NCBI GenBank assembly: GCA_003166955.1
Contig: PMUI01000113.1
Coordinates: 124,001 to 188,000, forward strand
Length of the DNA: 64,000 nt
Direction of reading: 5' to 3'
From: Acidobacterium sp.
GTDB lineage: Bacteria; Acidobacteriota; Terriglobia; Terriglobales; Acidobacteriaceae
In this document: piece by piece, positions 8,473 through 18,004 of the stretch
Layout: each line of letters starts with the position of its first letter
Numbering within the stretch: position 1 is the stretch's first letter
Notes under the pieces: model-generated
What the model saw: only the letters and a program-made list of their open reading frames with translations
The model's database searches: none
What the model was told of the DNA's origin: nothing
Translations under genes and position numbers: made by a program

Positions 8473-10365
8473 ATGGGTAATTTACTCGACACGATCCATT
8501 CCCCTGCCGACTTAAGGAAATTGTCCATACCTCAGCTGGAAACTCTGGCGCAGGAGATCCGCGAGCGGCTGATCGTGACGCTGTCGAAGACCGGCGGGCA
8601 TCTCGGCCCAAACCTCGGGGTGGTGGAACTGACGCTGGCCCTGCATTACGTTTTCGAGACGCCCAAAGACAAGTTTGTTTTCGACGTGAGCCACCAGGCC
8701 TACGTGCACAAGATGCTGACCGGCCGCTGCGATCGCTTCGAGACGATGCGGCAGCCGGGTGGGCTGAATGGCTTCATGCTGCGCACCGAGAGCGAGCACG
8801 ACTGCTACGGCGCGGGTCACGCGGGCACGGCGTTATCGGCAGCGCTGGGGATGGCGGTCGCGCGCGATCTGGCCGGCGGTAAGGAGCACGTGATCGCGCT
8901 CGCGGGGGACGCGGCATTCACCAACGGCATTTCCTTCGAAGCGCTGAACAACATCGCCGACACGACGAAGCGGCTCATCGTGGTGCTGAACGACAATGAG
9001 TGGTCCATCGACCGCAACGTGGGCGCGATCGCGAAGTATCTGCACAAGATTGTCACGAACCAGCATGTGAGCCACCTGCACGAGAGCGCATCGCGGTTGC
9101 TGGCGAAGATCGGCGGCAAGGGGGCTCTGCAGGTGGTGCGCCGCGCCGAAGAAGCCGCGAAGGGCATGCTGTGGCCGTCGTTCCTTTTCGAGGAATTCGG
9201 GCTCACGTATTACGGCCCGGTGGATGGGCACAACATCGCCACGCTGATCGAGACGTTCCGCTTCCTCAAGCAGCAGGAGCGCCCGGTGATCCTGCACGCG
9301 ATAACGCAAAAGGGGCGCGGATTCCAGCCCGCGCTCGACAAGCAGAAAAAGTTCCACGGGCTGGGGCCGTACGATCCGGAGACGGGCAAGACGGAAGCGA
9401 CCGGGCAGCGGACCTATTCGGAGATTTTCGCGGAGACGCTGGTGCGGCTCGCGAACGAAAACGAGAAGATCGTTGCGATCACTGCGGCCATGCCCAACGG
9501 AACGGCGCTCGATCTGTTCCGGCCGCATCATCCGAAGAAGTACTTCGACGTCGGCATCGCCGAGGAACACGCGGTGATCTTCGCAGCGGGCATGGCGACG
9601 CAGGGATTCAAGCCGTATTGCGCCATTTACTCCACGTTCCTGCAACGGGCCTTCGATCCTGTGGTGCACGACGTTTGCCTGCAGAATCTTCCGGTGGTGT
9701 TCTGCATGGATCGGGCGGGTCTGAGCGGCGACGATGGTCCGACGCATCACGGGCTTTTCGACATTGCGTATCTGCGCGGGATTCCGAATATTGTGCAGAT
9801 GGCGCCGACCGATGAAGACGAGTTGGCGGACATGATGTACACGGCGATGCAGCACGAGGGGCCGAGCGCGATCCGCTATCCGCGCGGAACCGGTCCGGGC
9901 GCGAAGATGAAGCAGCACCCGGAGGCCCTGCCGATGGGCAAGGCGGAAGTGGTCCAGCACGGCGACGACTTCGCGATTCTTGGCCTGGGCGCGCTGCTGC
10001 CGATGGCGAAGGAACTGGCGCGCAACCTGGAGCATCAGGGTTACACCGCGGCTGTTATTAATCCGCGCTTCATCAAGCCACTCGACCGCGAGTTGATCGC
10101 AAGCTATGCGCGACGGGCGACGGCGCTGATCACGTTTGAAGATCATGTGCTGATGGGCGGCTTTGGCAGCGCGGTGATGGAAGCGCTGAGCGAGATGGGA
10201 ATCGAGACGCCGGTGGTCCGCATCGGCTGGCCGGATCGGTTCATCGAGCACGGCAAAGTCGACCAGCTCCGCGCACGCCACGGCGTGAGCGTGGAAGCGG
10301 CGCTGGAAAAGCTCGCTCCGTGGTTGACGCGAAGCGCCCCGCGATTAGTAGCGCAATCGTTGTAG
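8473..10365 (+). CDS. dxs: 1-deoxy-D-xylulose-5-phosphate synthase
   Basis: DXS condenses pyruvate and glyceraldehyde 3-phosphate to DXP using thiamine diphosphate, the first step of the MEP isoprenoid pathway. Start chosen at ATG 8473 (MGNLLDTIHSPADLRKLSI), giving 630 residues, normal for DXS. Visible motifs are GGHLGPNLGVVELTLALHYV, the ThDP/Mg segment GDAAFTNGISFEALNN through NDNEWSI, the catalytic-Glu block GIAEEHAVIFAAG, and DRAGLSGDDGPTHHGLFD. The usual GDG of the cofactor motif reads GDA and the usual DVGHQAYPHK reads DVSHQAYVHK, marking a divergent subgroup; it still looks complete. Other MEP genes are not nearby. Confidence 0.9.
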   Translation: MGNLLDTIHSPADLRKLSIPQLETLAQEIRERLIVTLSKTGGHLGPNLGVVELTLALHYVFETPKDKFVFDVSHQAYVHKMLTGRCDRFETMRQPGGLNGFMLRTESEHDCYGAGHAGTALSAALGMAVARDLAGGKEHVIALAGDAAFTNGISFEALNNIADTTKRLIVVLNDNEWSIDRNVGAIAKYLHKIVTNQHVSHLHESASRLLAKIGGKGALQVVRRAEEAAKGMLWPSFLFEEFGLTYYGPVDGHNIATLIETFRFLKQQERPVILHAITQKGRGFQPALDKQKKFHGLGPYDPETGKTEATGQRTYSEIFAETLVRLANENEKIVAITAAMPNGTALDLFRPHHPKKYFDVGIAEEHAVIFAAGMATQGFKPYCAIYSTFLQRAFDPVVHDVCLQNLPVVFCMDRAGLSGDDGPTHHGLFDIAYLRGIPNIVQMAPTDEDELADMMYTAMQHEGPSAIRYPRGTGPGAKMKQHPEALPMGKAEVVQHGDDFAILGLGALLPMAKELARNLEHQGYTAAVINPRFIKPLDRELIASYARRATALITFEDHVLMGGFGSAVMEALSEMGIETPVVRIGWPDRFIEHGKVDQLRARHGVSVEAALEKLAPWLTRSAPRLVAQSL

Positions 10366-10431
10366 CCGCGTCTCTGGCATGCATCGCACACGGTGTGGGA
10401 AGATGCGAAGAGGGTACCGCATTCTCACGCT

Positions 10432-10953
10432 ATGACCACCTCCTCCGTCCAGCTTCGCAACAGTCGGGTCCGATTGCCGCATGATCGGTGGATCATCGCG
10501 ATTGGCGTATTCAAGCTGCTGCAGGCGGTTTTGTTTGTGCTGCTGGGATTCGGCGCGATTCGTCTGCTGCACAGGGATCTGATGCATGAGGCCGAACATT
10601 TCATTCTCGCCATGCGATTCAATCCTGAAGGCCATTTCGTCAACCTGGTGCTGGAAAAGGTGGCGATGATCGACCCGCACCGGCTGAAGGAAATCAGCGC
10701 GGTGATTTTTGGCATCGCGGCGCTGGACATTGTCGAGGGCACGGGTCTGGTGCTGGAGCAGGTTTGGGCGGAGTTTGTGACGCTGATCCTGACCGCGTCG
10801 TTTTTGCCCTGGGAGTTCTTCGAGATGTTTCGCCGCGCGAACTGGATGCGCATCGGGCTGACCGTTATTAACCTCGCCGTTGTGATCTACCTGATCTACT
10901 ATGTTCAGGCCCGCATGCGGGAGCGCCGGTTGCGACATTCGGGGAGGACGTAA
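10432..10953 (+). CDS. DUF2127 family membrane protein
   Basis: The 173-residue protein has about four hydrophobic segments: IIAIGVFKLLQAVLFVLLG, ISAVIFGIAALDIVEG, FVTLILTASFLPWEFFE and IGLTVINLAVVIYLIYYV. The GTGLVLEQVWAEFVTLILTA region followed by LPWEFFEMF is characteristic of DUF2127 inner-membrane proteins of unknown function. ATG 10432 is preferred; an upstream GTG at 10393 would add 13 residues. Confidence 0.75.
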   Translation: MTTSSVQLRNSRVRLPHDRWIIAIGVFKLLQAVLFVLLGFGAIRLLHRDLMHEAEHFILAMRFNPEGHFVNLVLEKVAMIDPHRLKEISAVIFGIAALDIVEGTGLVLEQVWAEFVTLILTASFLPWEFFEMFRRANWMRIGLTVINLAVVIYLIYYVQARMRERRLRHSGRT

Positions 10954-11002
10954 TGCGATCGTCGCGCAAGTCGTGCGAGATTCCGCGGTTTGAGAAGAGA
11001 GA

Positions 11003-12412
11003 ATGCGCCCCGCGCGCGTAATCGGATCAGGTCCGAACGGCCTGGCGGCGGCCGTGGTGCTGGCGCGCGCAGGCCTGAAAGTGGACGTGTACGAGGCGGA
11101 GGCGATCCCCGGCGGCGGTGCGCGCACGATGGAACTGACGCTACCTGGATTCCGGCACGACTTCGGGTCGGCGGTGCATCCCCTGGGGGCGGGTTCGCCG
11201 TTCTTCTCGTCGCTGCCCCTGGCGGAGCACGGACTGCAGTGGATTCACGGGACCTCGCCGCTGGCGCATCCGCTGGACGACGGCACGGCGGTGACGCTGG
11301 AACACAGTTTGCAGGATCAGGAGAGAGAGCTGGGCGAGGACGGTCCCGCGTGGCGCGATCTAATCGAGCCGATAGCAACCAACTGGGCGGATTTCACAGT
11401 GGACGCGCTGGGTCCCGTCATGCGCATTCCCCGGCGGCCGCTGCTGATGGCAGGCTTCGCCCGCAAGGCTATGCAGTCGGCCACAACGCTGGCGAATCGG
11501 ACGTTTAAGGGGATGCGCGCGAAGGCTCTGTTTGCCGGGCTGGCGGCTCATTCGTTTCTGAGTTTCGATGAGCCGCTGAGTTCCGCGGTCGGTCTGGTGC
11601 TGGGGGCGGCGGCGCACGTGAGGGGATGGCCGGTGCCGCGCGGCGGATCGCAGGCGATTACGAACGCCCTGATCGCGTATCTCGAAAAGCTGGGCGGAAC
11701 GTTGCACACGGGCCGGCGCATCATGTCCCTCGATGAGGCCGATCCCACACAGGGACCCGTGATGTGCGATTTGACACCGCGACAGTTACTTTATGTTGCG
11801 GGAGAGCGCCTGCAGAAAACGTATCGCAAGGCGATGCTGGAGTTTCGCTACGGGCCGGGCATTTTCAAGATTGACTATGCGCTTTCGGCGCCCATTCCGT
11901 GGAAGGCACGGGAGTGTTTTCGGGCGATCACGGTACACCTCGGCGGGACTCTGGAGGAGATCGCGCGCTCCGAGCATGCGGCGACGCACGGCGCCGTCGC
12001 GGAGAAGCCGTTCGTGCTGGTGGCGCAGCCATCGCTGTTCGATGCAACGCGCGCTCCGGAGGGCAAGCACGTGGCGTGGATGTACTGCCATGTTCCGCAT
12101 GCATGTACTGCGGATATGACGAACCACATCGAGGCGCAGGTGGAGCGGTTTGCGCCCGGGTTCAAGGACTGCGTACTGGAGCGGCGGGTGTGGTCGCCCG
12201 CGGCACTGGAAGCAATGGATGCGAACCTGATCGGCGGCGACATCGGCGGCGGCGAGCTGTCGATGCGGCAATTCTTCTTCCGGCCGGCGCTGGGGAACTA
12301 CTACACCGGAACGCGGAACCTGTATCTGTGCTCGGCGTCGACTCCGCCGGGCGGCGGCGTGCATGGGATGTGCGGCTACCATGCCGCGCGGATGGCACTG
12401 CGGCGGCTATGA
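11003..12412 (+). CDS. FAD-dependent oxidoreductase, phytoene-desaturase-like
   Basis: The 469-residue protein starts with a Rossmann dinucleotide-binding motif (VIGSGPNGLAAAVVLARAG then VDVYEAEAIPGGGARTMEL), typical of the NAD(P)/FAD oxidoreductase family that includes CrtI-like desaturases. The C-terminus has the second FAD-contact region (CSASTPPGGGVHGMCGYHAA). Substrate is unknown and no carotenoid genes adjoin it, so a desaturase role is only a family label. Its stop overlaps the convergent ligD stop by a few bases. Confidence 0.8.
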   Translation: MRPARVIGSGPNGLAAAVVLARAGLKVDVYEAEAIPGGGARTMELTLPGFRHDFGSAVHPLGAGSPFFSSLPLAEHGLQWIHGTSPLAHPLDDGTAVTLEHSLQDQERELGEDGPAWRDLIEPIATNWADFTVDALGPVMRIPRRPLLMAGFARKAMQSATTLANRTFKGMRAKALFAGLAAHSFLSFDEPLSSAVGLVLGAAAHVRGWPVPRGGSQAITNALIAYLEKLGGTLHTGRRIMSLDEADPTQGPVMCDLTPRQLLYVAGERLQKTYRKAMLEFRYGPGIFKIDYALSAPIPWKARECFRAITVHLGGTLEEIARSEHAATHGAVAEKPFVLVAQPSLFDATRAPEGKHVAWMYCHVPHACTADMTNHIEAQVERFAPGFKDCVLERRVWSPAALEAMDANLIGGDIGGGELSMRQFFFRPALGNYYTGTRNLYLCSASTPPGGGVHGMCGYHAARMALRRL

Positions 12413-15235
12413 CTTTTCGCCCACGATCTCCGCGACAGCGGCGATGGCGCGATCGCTGAGCTGCTGCCGGACCTTGATCATGCTGAGCCACGGGTCCCGC
12501 TTCAGGCGTGCCTTCCACTCACCGAAATTCGCAACCGCAAACTGCTTTGGATCGGTGCGATCGAGCTCCGCCCAGGTAAGCGGCATGGCAACACGCGCGC
12601 CGGCACGGGCACGCGGCGAGTACGCGGCAACGGCTGTTGCGCCGCGCTCGTTGCGGAGATAGTCGAGGAAGATGCGTCCGGTGCGGGCGGACTTCGTCAT
12701 CTTCGTGAGGTAAAGCTTCGGGTTGGCGCGCTCCATCATCAGCACGAAATGGTGCGCGAACTCTTTGATCTCCGGCCATTCGCGCTTCGGATCGATGGGC
12801 GCGACAACGTGAATGCCCTTGCCTCCAGTGGATTTCACGAATGTCTCAAGGCCAAGGTGATTCATGAGGTCGCGCACTTCGACGGCGCTCGCGACCAGTT
12901 GCTTCCAGGGCAGGCTCGGATCGGGATCGAGGTCGATGATGATGCGGTCTGGTTTTTCCAGGGTTTTGTTGCTCGATCCCCAGGGATGCAGTTCGAGAAC
13001 GCCCATCTGCGCGAGGCCGACGAGCCCTTCGCGCTTTGACACCGTGACGTATTGTTCGCGTTCGTTTTTGCCGCCCTTTTTCACCATGACGGGCACGCTG
13101 TCGATTCCGCCCGGCATGCCTTTGCCGATTTGTTTCTGGAAGAAGCATGGTTTGCCGCTGCCTTCCGGGCAGCGCACGACGCTCAGCGGCCGTTCCGCGA
13201 TATGAGGCAGCAGGTGGTCCGCGACGGCGTCGTAATATTCGGCGAGCTGCAACTTGGTGAGCTTCGATTCTTCGTCGAGAATCTTGTCGGGATGGCTGAT
13301 CGAAACGCCGGCGACGATAGCGCGGCCGGTGCGTGACTTCGGCGTGGTGGGAGTTTCGACTTTAGCGGCGGTCGCTGTGGGCGTCGCGTGTTTGGCCGCG
13401 TTCGCCGGGGCGTGTAATTCGGACTTCGCGGCCGCCTTGTGCTCCTGCCGTCGAGCTGACTTCGGAATGTGTTCCGCAGTTTCGCGCACCACTTCCTTCG
13501 GGTCCTTATCCTCGCGCAGTCCGAGGAACGCAGCCTGGCGAACGAGATTGTCGCTGGTCCAGTTGGCGAAGCGCACTTCAACAACCATCGAAGGCTTCAC
13601 CCAGATCGCGTCCTTCTTCGCCTCATTCGGCAGGCTGTGAAACGCGGTCTTCGTTTGGCGCAGCGCATCCAGGCGGTCGCGGAGGATCTGGTGCGTCTTT
13701 TGATTGAACCCGGTTCCGGTGCGGCCCGCGTAAATCAGATCGCCGTCTTTGTAGTAGCCAAGCAGCAGCGAGCCGATGCCGTGGCTGCCGGTGGAGAGCG
13801 GTGTGAATCCGCCCACAACGAATTCCTGTTGGAGCACGCACTTCGATTTGAGCCACAGGCGCGAGCGCTCCGCGCGATACGTTGACGTGGCGAGTTTCGA
13901 GACAATTCCCTCGGCGCCCATCTGGCAGGCGCGGCGAAACATCTCGCCCCCATGGGCGCGTATGTGGCTGCTGTAACGGAGGCCATCCTCGCCATGCTCC
14001 TGGATCAGGCCTTCGAGAATCGTCTTGCGCTGCTCCAGCGGCAGGTTGCGCAGGTTGTGTCCGTCGAGATGCAGGAGGTCGAAGGCGTAATACGTGAGCG
14101 CGTGGGGCGCGCCCTCGTCAAATGCCGCCTGCAGATCGGCGAAGCTCGTCGCTCCCTTCTCATTCAGGACGACGACCTCGCCATCGAGAATGGCGCTGTG
14201 CACCGGCAGTTGCGCGGCGGTTTCCGCTAAATCGCGAATGCGATGCGTCCAGTCGAGGCCCTTGCGTGTAAACAGCCGCGCGCGGCGCTCGCCGTCTTTC
14301 TCGTCGACGTGGATCTGAATGCGATAGCCGTCGAGCTTCAGTTCGTGCAGCCACTCGTCGCCCTCGGGCGGCTGATCGGTCGACGAGGCGAGTTCGGGCG
14401 AGAGAAAGCCCGGCATCTTCTCGCGCGGCGTGTCGTGCAGCAGGCTTTCGCGATCCGGCGCGCCTGCCTTTTTCGCCAAGCCGGGCACGGGCTGCGCAGG
14501 TTTTGACGCCAACCCTCTGCGCGTTAAGACCGACCGATTCGCCGGCGGTTTCTTCTCCGGCACGTGCGAATTCCAGACGTGATCCTCGGCTGCGGCGATC
14601 TGCTCGATACTGCGGCCGGTGACCGCGCTGTCCGGAGCCTCATCGGTGATGGCGGGATCATCCGCCGTCCGCTCGTACTCGTCGTGGTCCTTGATGAGCA
14701 GCCAGTTGTTCTTGCCCTTCTCGCCGAAGCGGTCGCCCTTCATGCGAATGAGCGCCCAGTGTCCGTGCAGCTTCTGTCCGTGCAGGATGAATTTGAGCTG
14801 CCCTATGCGGAAGCCTTCGTCGACATCCGTGACTGGCTCCCACGTGCCCTGGTCCCAGATCATCACGGTGCCGCCACCGTACTGGCCCTTCGGGATGGTG
14901 CCCTCGAAGCCGCCGTACTTGATCGGGTGGTCCTCCACTTCAACGGCGAGGCGCTTGTCGGCGACCACGTAGCTGGGGCCTTTCGTGACCGCCCAGCTCT
15001 TGAGCACGCCGCGCCATCCGAGGCGGAAATCGTAATGGAGCCGGGTGGCTGCATGCTTCTGAATGACGAACGGCAGGCCCACTGCGGTCTTTGATTTTGT
15101 CTTCGCGCTGGAAGAGCCGCTCGGCTCCGCCGTCATCGCGAAGTCGCGCATCGCGCGGTAGCGAGCCAGTTGCTGGTCGACAGCTTCGGCAGGCGTCTCT
15201 GATTTTGCAGTGCGTTTGGCGGCTCTCTTCGGCAT
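12407..15235 (-). CDS. ligD: Multifunctional ATP-dependent DNA ligase LigD (PE-LIG-POL)
   Basis: The 942-residue protein carries the three LigD modules in Pseudomonas-type order. The 3'-phosphoesterase domain (about 45-200) includes HAATRLHYDFRL and EDHPIKYGGFEGTIPKG. The ATP-dependent ligase domain (about 260-560) has the nucleotidyl-transfer motif ELKLDGYR with Lys near residue 300. The primase-polymerase domain (about 635-940) contains SVVRCPEGSGKPCFFQKQ, IDLDPDP and STGGKGIHVV. LigD with Ku repairs double-strand breaks by non-homologous end joining. No Ku gene is in this window. The linker before POL is rich in Ala/Lys/Thr/Pro. Confidence 0.95.
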   Translation of the reverse strand: MPKRAAKRTAKSETPAEAVDQQLARYRAMRDFAMTAEPSGSSSAKTKSKTAVGLPFVIQKHAATRLHYDFRLGWRGVLKSWAVTKGPSYVVADKRLAVEVEDHPIKYGGFEGTIPKGQYGGGTVMIWDQGTWEPVTDVDEGFRIGQLKFILHGQKLHGHWALIRMKGDRFGEKGKNNWLLIKDHDEYERTADDPAITDEAPDSAVTGRSIEQIAAAEDHVWNSHVPEKKPPANRSVLTRRGLASKPAQPVPGLAKKAGAPDRESLLHDTPREKMPGFLSPELASSTDQPPEGDEWLHELKLDGYRIQIHVDEKDGERRARLFTRKGLDWTHRIRDLAETAAQLPVHSAILDGEVVVLNEKGATSFADLQAAFDEGAPHALTYYAFDLLHLDGHNLRNLPLEQRKTILEGLIQEHGEDGLRYSSHIRAHGGEMFRRACQMGAEGIVSKLATSTYRAERSRLWLKSKCVLQQEFVVGGFTPLSTGSHGIGSLLLGYYKDGDLIYAGRTGTGFNQKTHQILRDRLDALRQTKTAFHSLPNEAKKDAIWVKPSMVVEVRFANWTSDNLVRQAAFLGLREDKDPKEVVRETAEHIPKSARRQEHKAAAKSELHAPANAAKHATPTATAAKVETPTTPKSRTGRAIVAGVSISHPDKILDEESKLTKLQLAEYYDAVADHLLPHIAERPLSVVRCPEGSGKPCFFQKQIGKGMPGGIDSVPVMVKKGGKNEREQYVTVSKREGLVGLAQMGVLELHPWGSSNKTLEKPDRIIIDLDPDPSLPWKQLVASAVEVRDLMNHLGLETFVKSTGGKGIHVVAPIDPKREWPEIKEFAHHFVLMMERANPKLYLTKMTKSARTGRIFLDYLRNERGATAVAAYSPRARAGARVAMPLTWAELDRTDPKQFAVANFGEWKARLKRDPWLSMIKVRQQLSDRAIAAVAEIVGEKS

Positions 15236-15274
15236 CTGAGAATTCGGATTCGCGTGCGGCGCGGCGGGCTGCCT

Positions 15275-15676
15275 TCAGCCCACTTGCAGCACCCCGGTCA
15301 TTTGCAGATCCTGTTCCAGCACCACCGACTCGCTGGGCTTGTCGTCGCGATAGCGTACCTGAATGCTGTGGCCGCGAATGGCCTCGGCAAAGGCCACGGC
15401 TGCGGCTTTGCGGGCGAAATGCCGCCGGTACTTGCCGTAGCGATACTCCTGCTGCGCGTAGTAGCGGTAGGAGACTTCGACCCAGCTTCCGTACTGCTGT
15501 TTCTTCACGGTCGCGGTTTGCACCTGGCCGTCGGCGCTGGGCCACATGGCGGCCCGATTCTCGCGGACGCGCTGCATATATTTGCGGACGGCGAGCACGG
15601 CCGCGCCAATGATCAGCGCATAGAAATGCTGGAAAAACGGAGCAAAGGTTCGAAAATAATGCAGAAATTCCTTCAT
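15275..15676 (-). CDS. DUF3592-like single-pass membrane protein
   Basis: The 133-residue protein has an N-terminal membrane segment (FYALIIGAAVLAV) and then a small beta-rich domain (ADGQVQTATVKKQQYGSW, VEVSYRYYAQQEYRYGKYRR, IQVRYRDDKPSESVV). That pattern, YYAQQEYRYG then VRYRDDKP, resembles DUF3592 proteins of unknown function. It lies 39 bp downstream of ligD's start region on the same strand as ligD and probably has its own promoter. Confidence 0.6.
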   Translation of the reverse strand: MKEFLHYFRTFAPFFQHFYALIIGAAVLAVRKYMQRVRENRAAMWPSADGQVQTATVKKQQYGSWVEVSYRYYAQQEYRYGKYRRHFARKAAAVAFAEAIRGHSIQVRYRDDKPSESVVLEQDLQMTGVLQVG

Positions 15677-15902
15677 GATCCGATCGCGCCCCGGTTGTGG
15701 GCTCGCGGAATCAGGTTACTACGGCAGGGACGAAACGCTGTCGACGGCGCGTGGTTGCCACGTTTGGGCCATGGTTTGTCCCGCGAATTCTGCATCTCAT
15801 GACTGGCGAAGTCTGTTGACCTCGGTATATCGTAATGCTCGCTGTGTGCTGCGGGAGGCGTTCCCGGCACCCGGCACCGCAAACCCCAGGAGCTGTGCTG
15901 CT

Positions 15903-17027
15903 ATGGCCACTGCGCTGCAATCGGAAGTAGCCACACAAAAAGATTTTCTGCCTTTGAACGGGACCGACCACGTGGAGTTCTGGGTGGGCAACGCCCGCCA
16001 GGCTGCCTACTTTTACCGGCTTGCCTTCGGTCTGAAACTGGTTGCCTATGCGGGACCCGAAACCGGTGTTCGCGACCGCGCCTCGTACGTGCTGGAACAG
16101 GGAAAAGTGCGATTCGTTCTGACCACGCCGCTGCGCCCTGACGGCGACATCGCGGAGCACGTGCGCGTTCACGGAGACGGCGTGCGCGACGTGGCGCTGT
16201 GGGTCGACGACGCCCACCAGGCCTGGAAGGAAACCACGAAGCGCGGCGCGCGCAGCGTGCATGAGCCCTTCGAGTTGAAGGACGCGCACGGCATGGTCAG
16301 GATCGCTTCGATCGCCGCTTATGGCGACACGATCCACTCCTTCGTGGAGCGCAGCGGGTACACGGGCGCGTTCCTGCCTGGCTATCGCGCGGAGGCCGAG
16401 GATCCGCTTGCGCGACCCACGGGTCTGATCCACATCGACCACATGGTGGGCAACGTGGGCTGGAACGAGATGAATCGCTGGGTGGATTTCTACGCGCAGA
16501 CCATGGGCTTCTCGCTCTACCAGCACTTCGACGACAAGGACATTTCGACGGAGTATTCGGCGCTAATGTCGAAAGTGATGGCGAATGGCAACGGGCGCGT
16601 AAAGTTCCCCATCAACGAGCCGGCCGAGGGGAAGAAGAAGTCGCAGATCGAGGAGTATCTGGAGTACTACCACGGGCCGGGCGTGCAGCATATCGCGCTA
16701 GCGACCAACGACATCCTGCAAACTGTGGCGAAGCTGCAGGCACAGGGAATCGCCTTCCTCACAGTGCCGCACACGTACTACTCGGAGCTGGAAGGACGCG
16801 TGGGCAAGATCGACGAGCCGATCGCCGAACTCGAGAAGCTGGGCATTCTGGTGGATCGCGACGACGAGGGGTACATGCTGCAGATCTTCACGAAGCCGGT
16901 TGAGGATCGGCCGACGCTGTTCTTCGAGATCATTCAGCGCAAAGGGAGCCGCAGCTTCGGCAAGGGGAACTTCAAGGCGCTGTTCGAGGCCATCGAGCGC
17001 GAGCAAGCGGCGCGGGGGAATTTGTAA
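15903..17027 (+). CDS. hppD: 4-hydroxyphenylpyruvate dioxygenase
   Basis: HPPD converts 4-hydroxyphenylpyruvate to homogentisate in tyrosine catabolism, using Fe(II). ATG 15903 follows AGGAG at 15888-15892 and gives 374 residues, normal for the family. Two vicinal-oxygen-chelate domains are visible, from residue 20 (DHVEFWVGNARQAAYFYRLA) and residue 175 (HIDHMVGNVGWNEMNRWVDF). Iron ligands are predicted as His in HIDHMVGN, His in GVQHIALATND (about 261) and Glu in FFEIIQRKG (about 340). The open frame extends upstream to 15675 but that portion overlaps antisense sequence and lacks an RBS. No hmgA or fahA neighbour is present. Confidence 0.93.
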   Translation: MATALQSEVATQKDFLPLNGTDHVEFWVGNARQAAYFYRLAFGLKLVAYAGPETGVRDRASYVLEQGKVRFVLTTPLRPDGDIAEHVRVHGDGVRDVALWVDDAHQAWKETTKRGARSVHEPFELKDAHGMVRIASIAAYGDTIHSFVERSGYTGAFLPGYRAEAEDPLARPTGLIHIDHMVGNVGWNEMNRWVDFYAQTMGFSLYQHFDDKDISTEYSALMSKVMANGNGRVKFPINEPAEGKKKSQIEEYLEYYHGPGVQHIALATNDILQTVAKLQAQGIAFLTVPHTYYSELEGRVGKIDEPIAELEKLGILVDRDDEGYMLQIFTKPVEDRPTLFFEIIQRKGSRSFGKGNFKALFEAIEREQAARGNL

Positions 17028-17039
17028 CAGAGACTGTTG

Positions 17040-17195
17040 CTAGAGACGCCGCCGATGACGCCCCACGGGCGGCGTTGTTGTGTTGCGTCGAGGCCTGGTC
17101 TCAAGCAGAAGATGGAACAGAGACCAAAGCAGAAATGCGATGCCCAGCGCGGTAATTGTTGCTAAGACATAGAGAGCGATCTGGTTGGAGTGCAC
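17040..17195 (-). CDS. Small single-pass membrane protein (51 aa)
   Basis: A short ORF from GTG 17195 to TAG 17040-17042. It is preceded by GGAGG at 17206-17210, a 10-nt spacing. The product starts MHSNQIALYV, then has one hydrophobic helix (ALYVLATITALGIAFLLWSL) followed by an Arg-rich tail (ETRPRRN and GRHRRRL), a positive-inside arrangement placing the tail in the cytoplasm. No family is recognised. The 3' part overlaps a hairpin downstream of hppD, so the ORF could be fortuitous, but the SD plus a clean membrane helix is suggestive. Confidence 0.5.
   Translation of the reverse strand: MHSNQIALYVLATITALGIAFLLWSLFHLLLETRPRRNTTTPPVGRHRRRL
17046..17080 (+). terminator. Possible terminator hairpin after hppD
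   Basis: An 8-bp stem (acgccgcc at 17046-17053 with ggcggcgt at 17068-17075) closes a 14-nt loop 18 bp after the hppD stop. Only a weak T-rich tail (TGTTGTG) follows, so termination is uncertain. Confidence 0.35.
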
Positions 17196-17276
17196 AATGC
17201 GTGTTCCTCCAGCTTGATTGCATAAGAAACATCCGAAATCTTTTGCAAGGAATTCGTGGGGATTTTGTAACGGTGG

Positions 17277-17990
17277 TCAGTCGGCGACCATCACTTCGCC
17301 CGGCAGGATGGGCCGCGTGCGCGGCACCACGCCGTACGCAGCAAGCGCGCCCATCGCGATGAGCACAGCGCAATAGACCGCCAGCTTCACGATGTCCGTG
17401 GTGTGATTTTTGGGCAGCGTCTTCCACAGAACGAGCAGGATGGTCTGCGCGGCAGTGACCGACCAAACCGTTCCATAGAAGTAGCGGCGCTCCGAGCCTT
17501 CTCCCTGCGTGGAGCGGCGAACGCGCGGCAGGATTCCGAAGGCACCCAGCAGAAGAATCACGATGAGCACTGGTGTGTATCCGTGGGCGTAAATCTGCTT
17601 CATTCGCCACTGGCCGGTCGCCGCGGCCCAGGCGAGTCCGGCGAGATTCAGCGCGGCGAAGTTGAGCAGCGCATTCCACGCGAAGGTGTAGCAGATGCGG
17701 CGATAACGCGGGTTGGGGCGGTCCTCAGTGAAGCGCAGGATGTACGGCGCGGGCTCAGCGCCCGGGAGCTTGCCGAAGAGCGCGGCGGTGCCGGTACCCA
17801 CCAGCACCAGACTCAGCCAGGCGAGATTGCGCGCGCTTCCACCGCGTTCGAACAGATCGAACGTCAGAGGTCCGGGCGCGAGAAAGAAGACCCAGATCCA
17901 GATGGGCCAGTGTGCGGCGCGATAGCCCGCGGTGTTGCGCGTCCGCAATTTGCGCTGATCGGCGTATTCCACTCGAACGGAGAGAGCCAT
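17277..17990 (-). CDS. Polytopic membrane protein of unknown function
   Basis: The frame is open much further upstream, but that part runs antisense to the HAD gene; ATG 17990 (MALSVRVEYADQRKL) is the sensible start, giving 237 residues. At least five hydrophobic segments are visible: WPIWIWVFFLAPGPLTF, NLAWLSLVLVGTGTAALF, LLNFAALNLAGLAWAAA, YTPVLIVILLLGAFGIL, and a C-terminal pair around VTAAQTILLVLW and AVYCAVLIAMGALAAYGVV. No domain is recognised. It lies downstream of the HAD gene on the same strand. Confidence 0.65.
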   Translation of the reverse strand: MALSVRVEYADQRKLRTRNTAGYRAAHWPIWIWVFFLAPGPLTFDLFERGGSARNLAWLSLVLVGTGTAALFGKLPGAEPAPYILRFTEDRPNPRYRRICYTFAWNALLNFAALNLAGLAWAAATGQWRMKQIYAHGYTPVLIVILLLGAFGILPRVRRSTQGEGSERRYFYGTVWSVTAAQTILLVLWKTLPKNHTTDIVKLAVYCAVLIAMGALAAYGVVPRTRPILPGEVMVAD

Positions 17991-18004
17991 GGCAGTTCGG
18001 AAAA

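Noticed and set aside
8473-10365. Dxs-like protein being a transketolase or other ThDP enzyme
   Set aside because: Despite GDA in place of GDG, the order of DXS motifs and the DRAGL...THHG block are specific to DXS.
12407-15235. A Ku partner gene next to ligD
   Set aside because: No Ku-like sequence was found among neighbouring genes; Ku must be elsewhere or absent.
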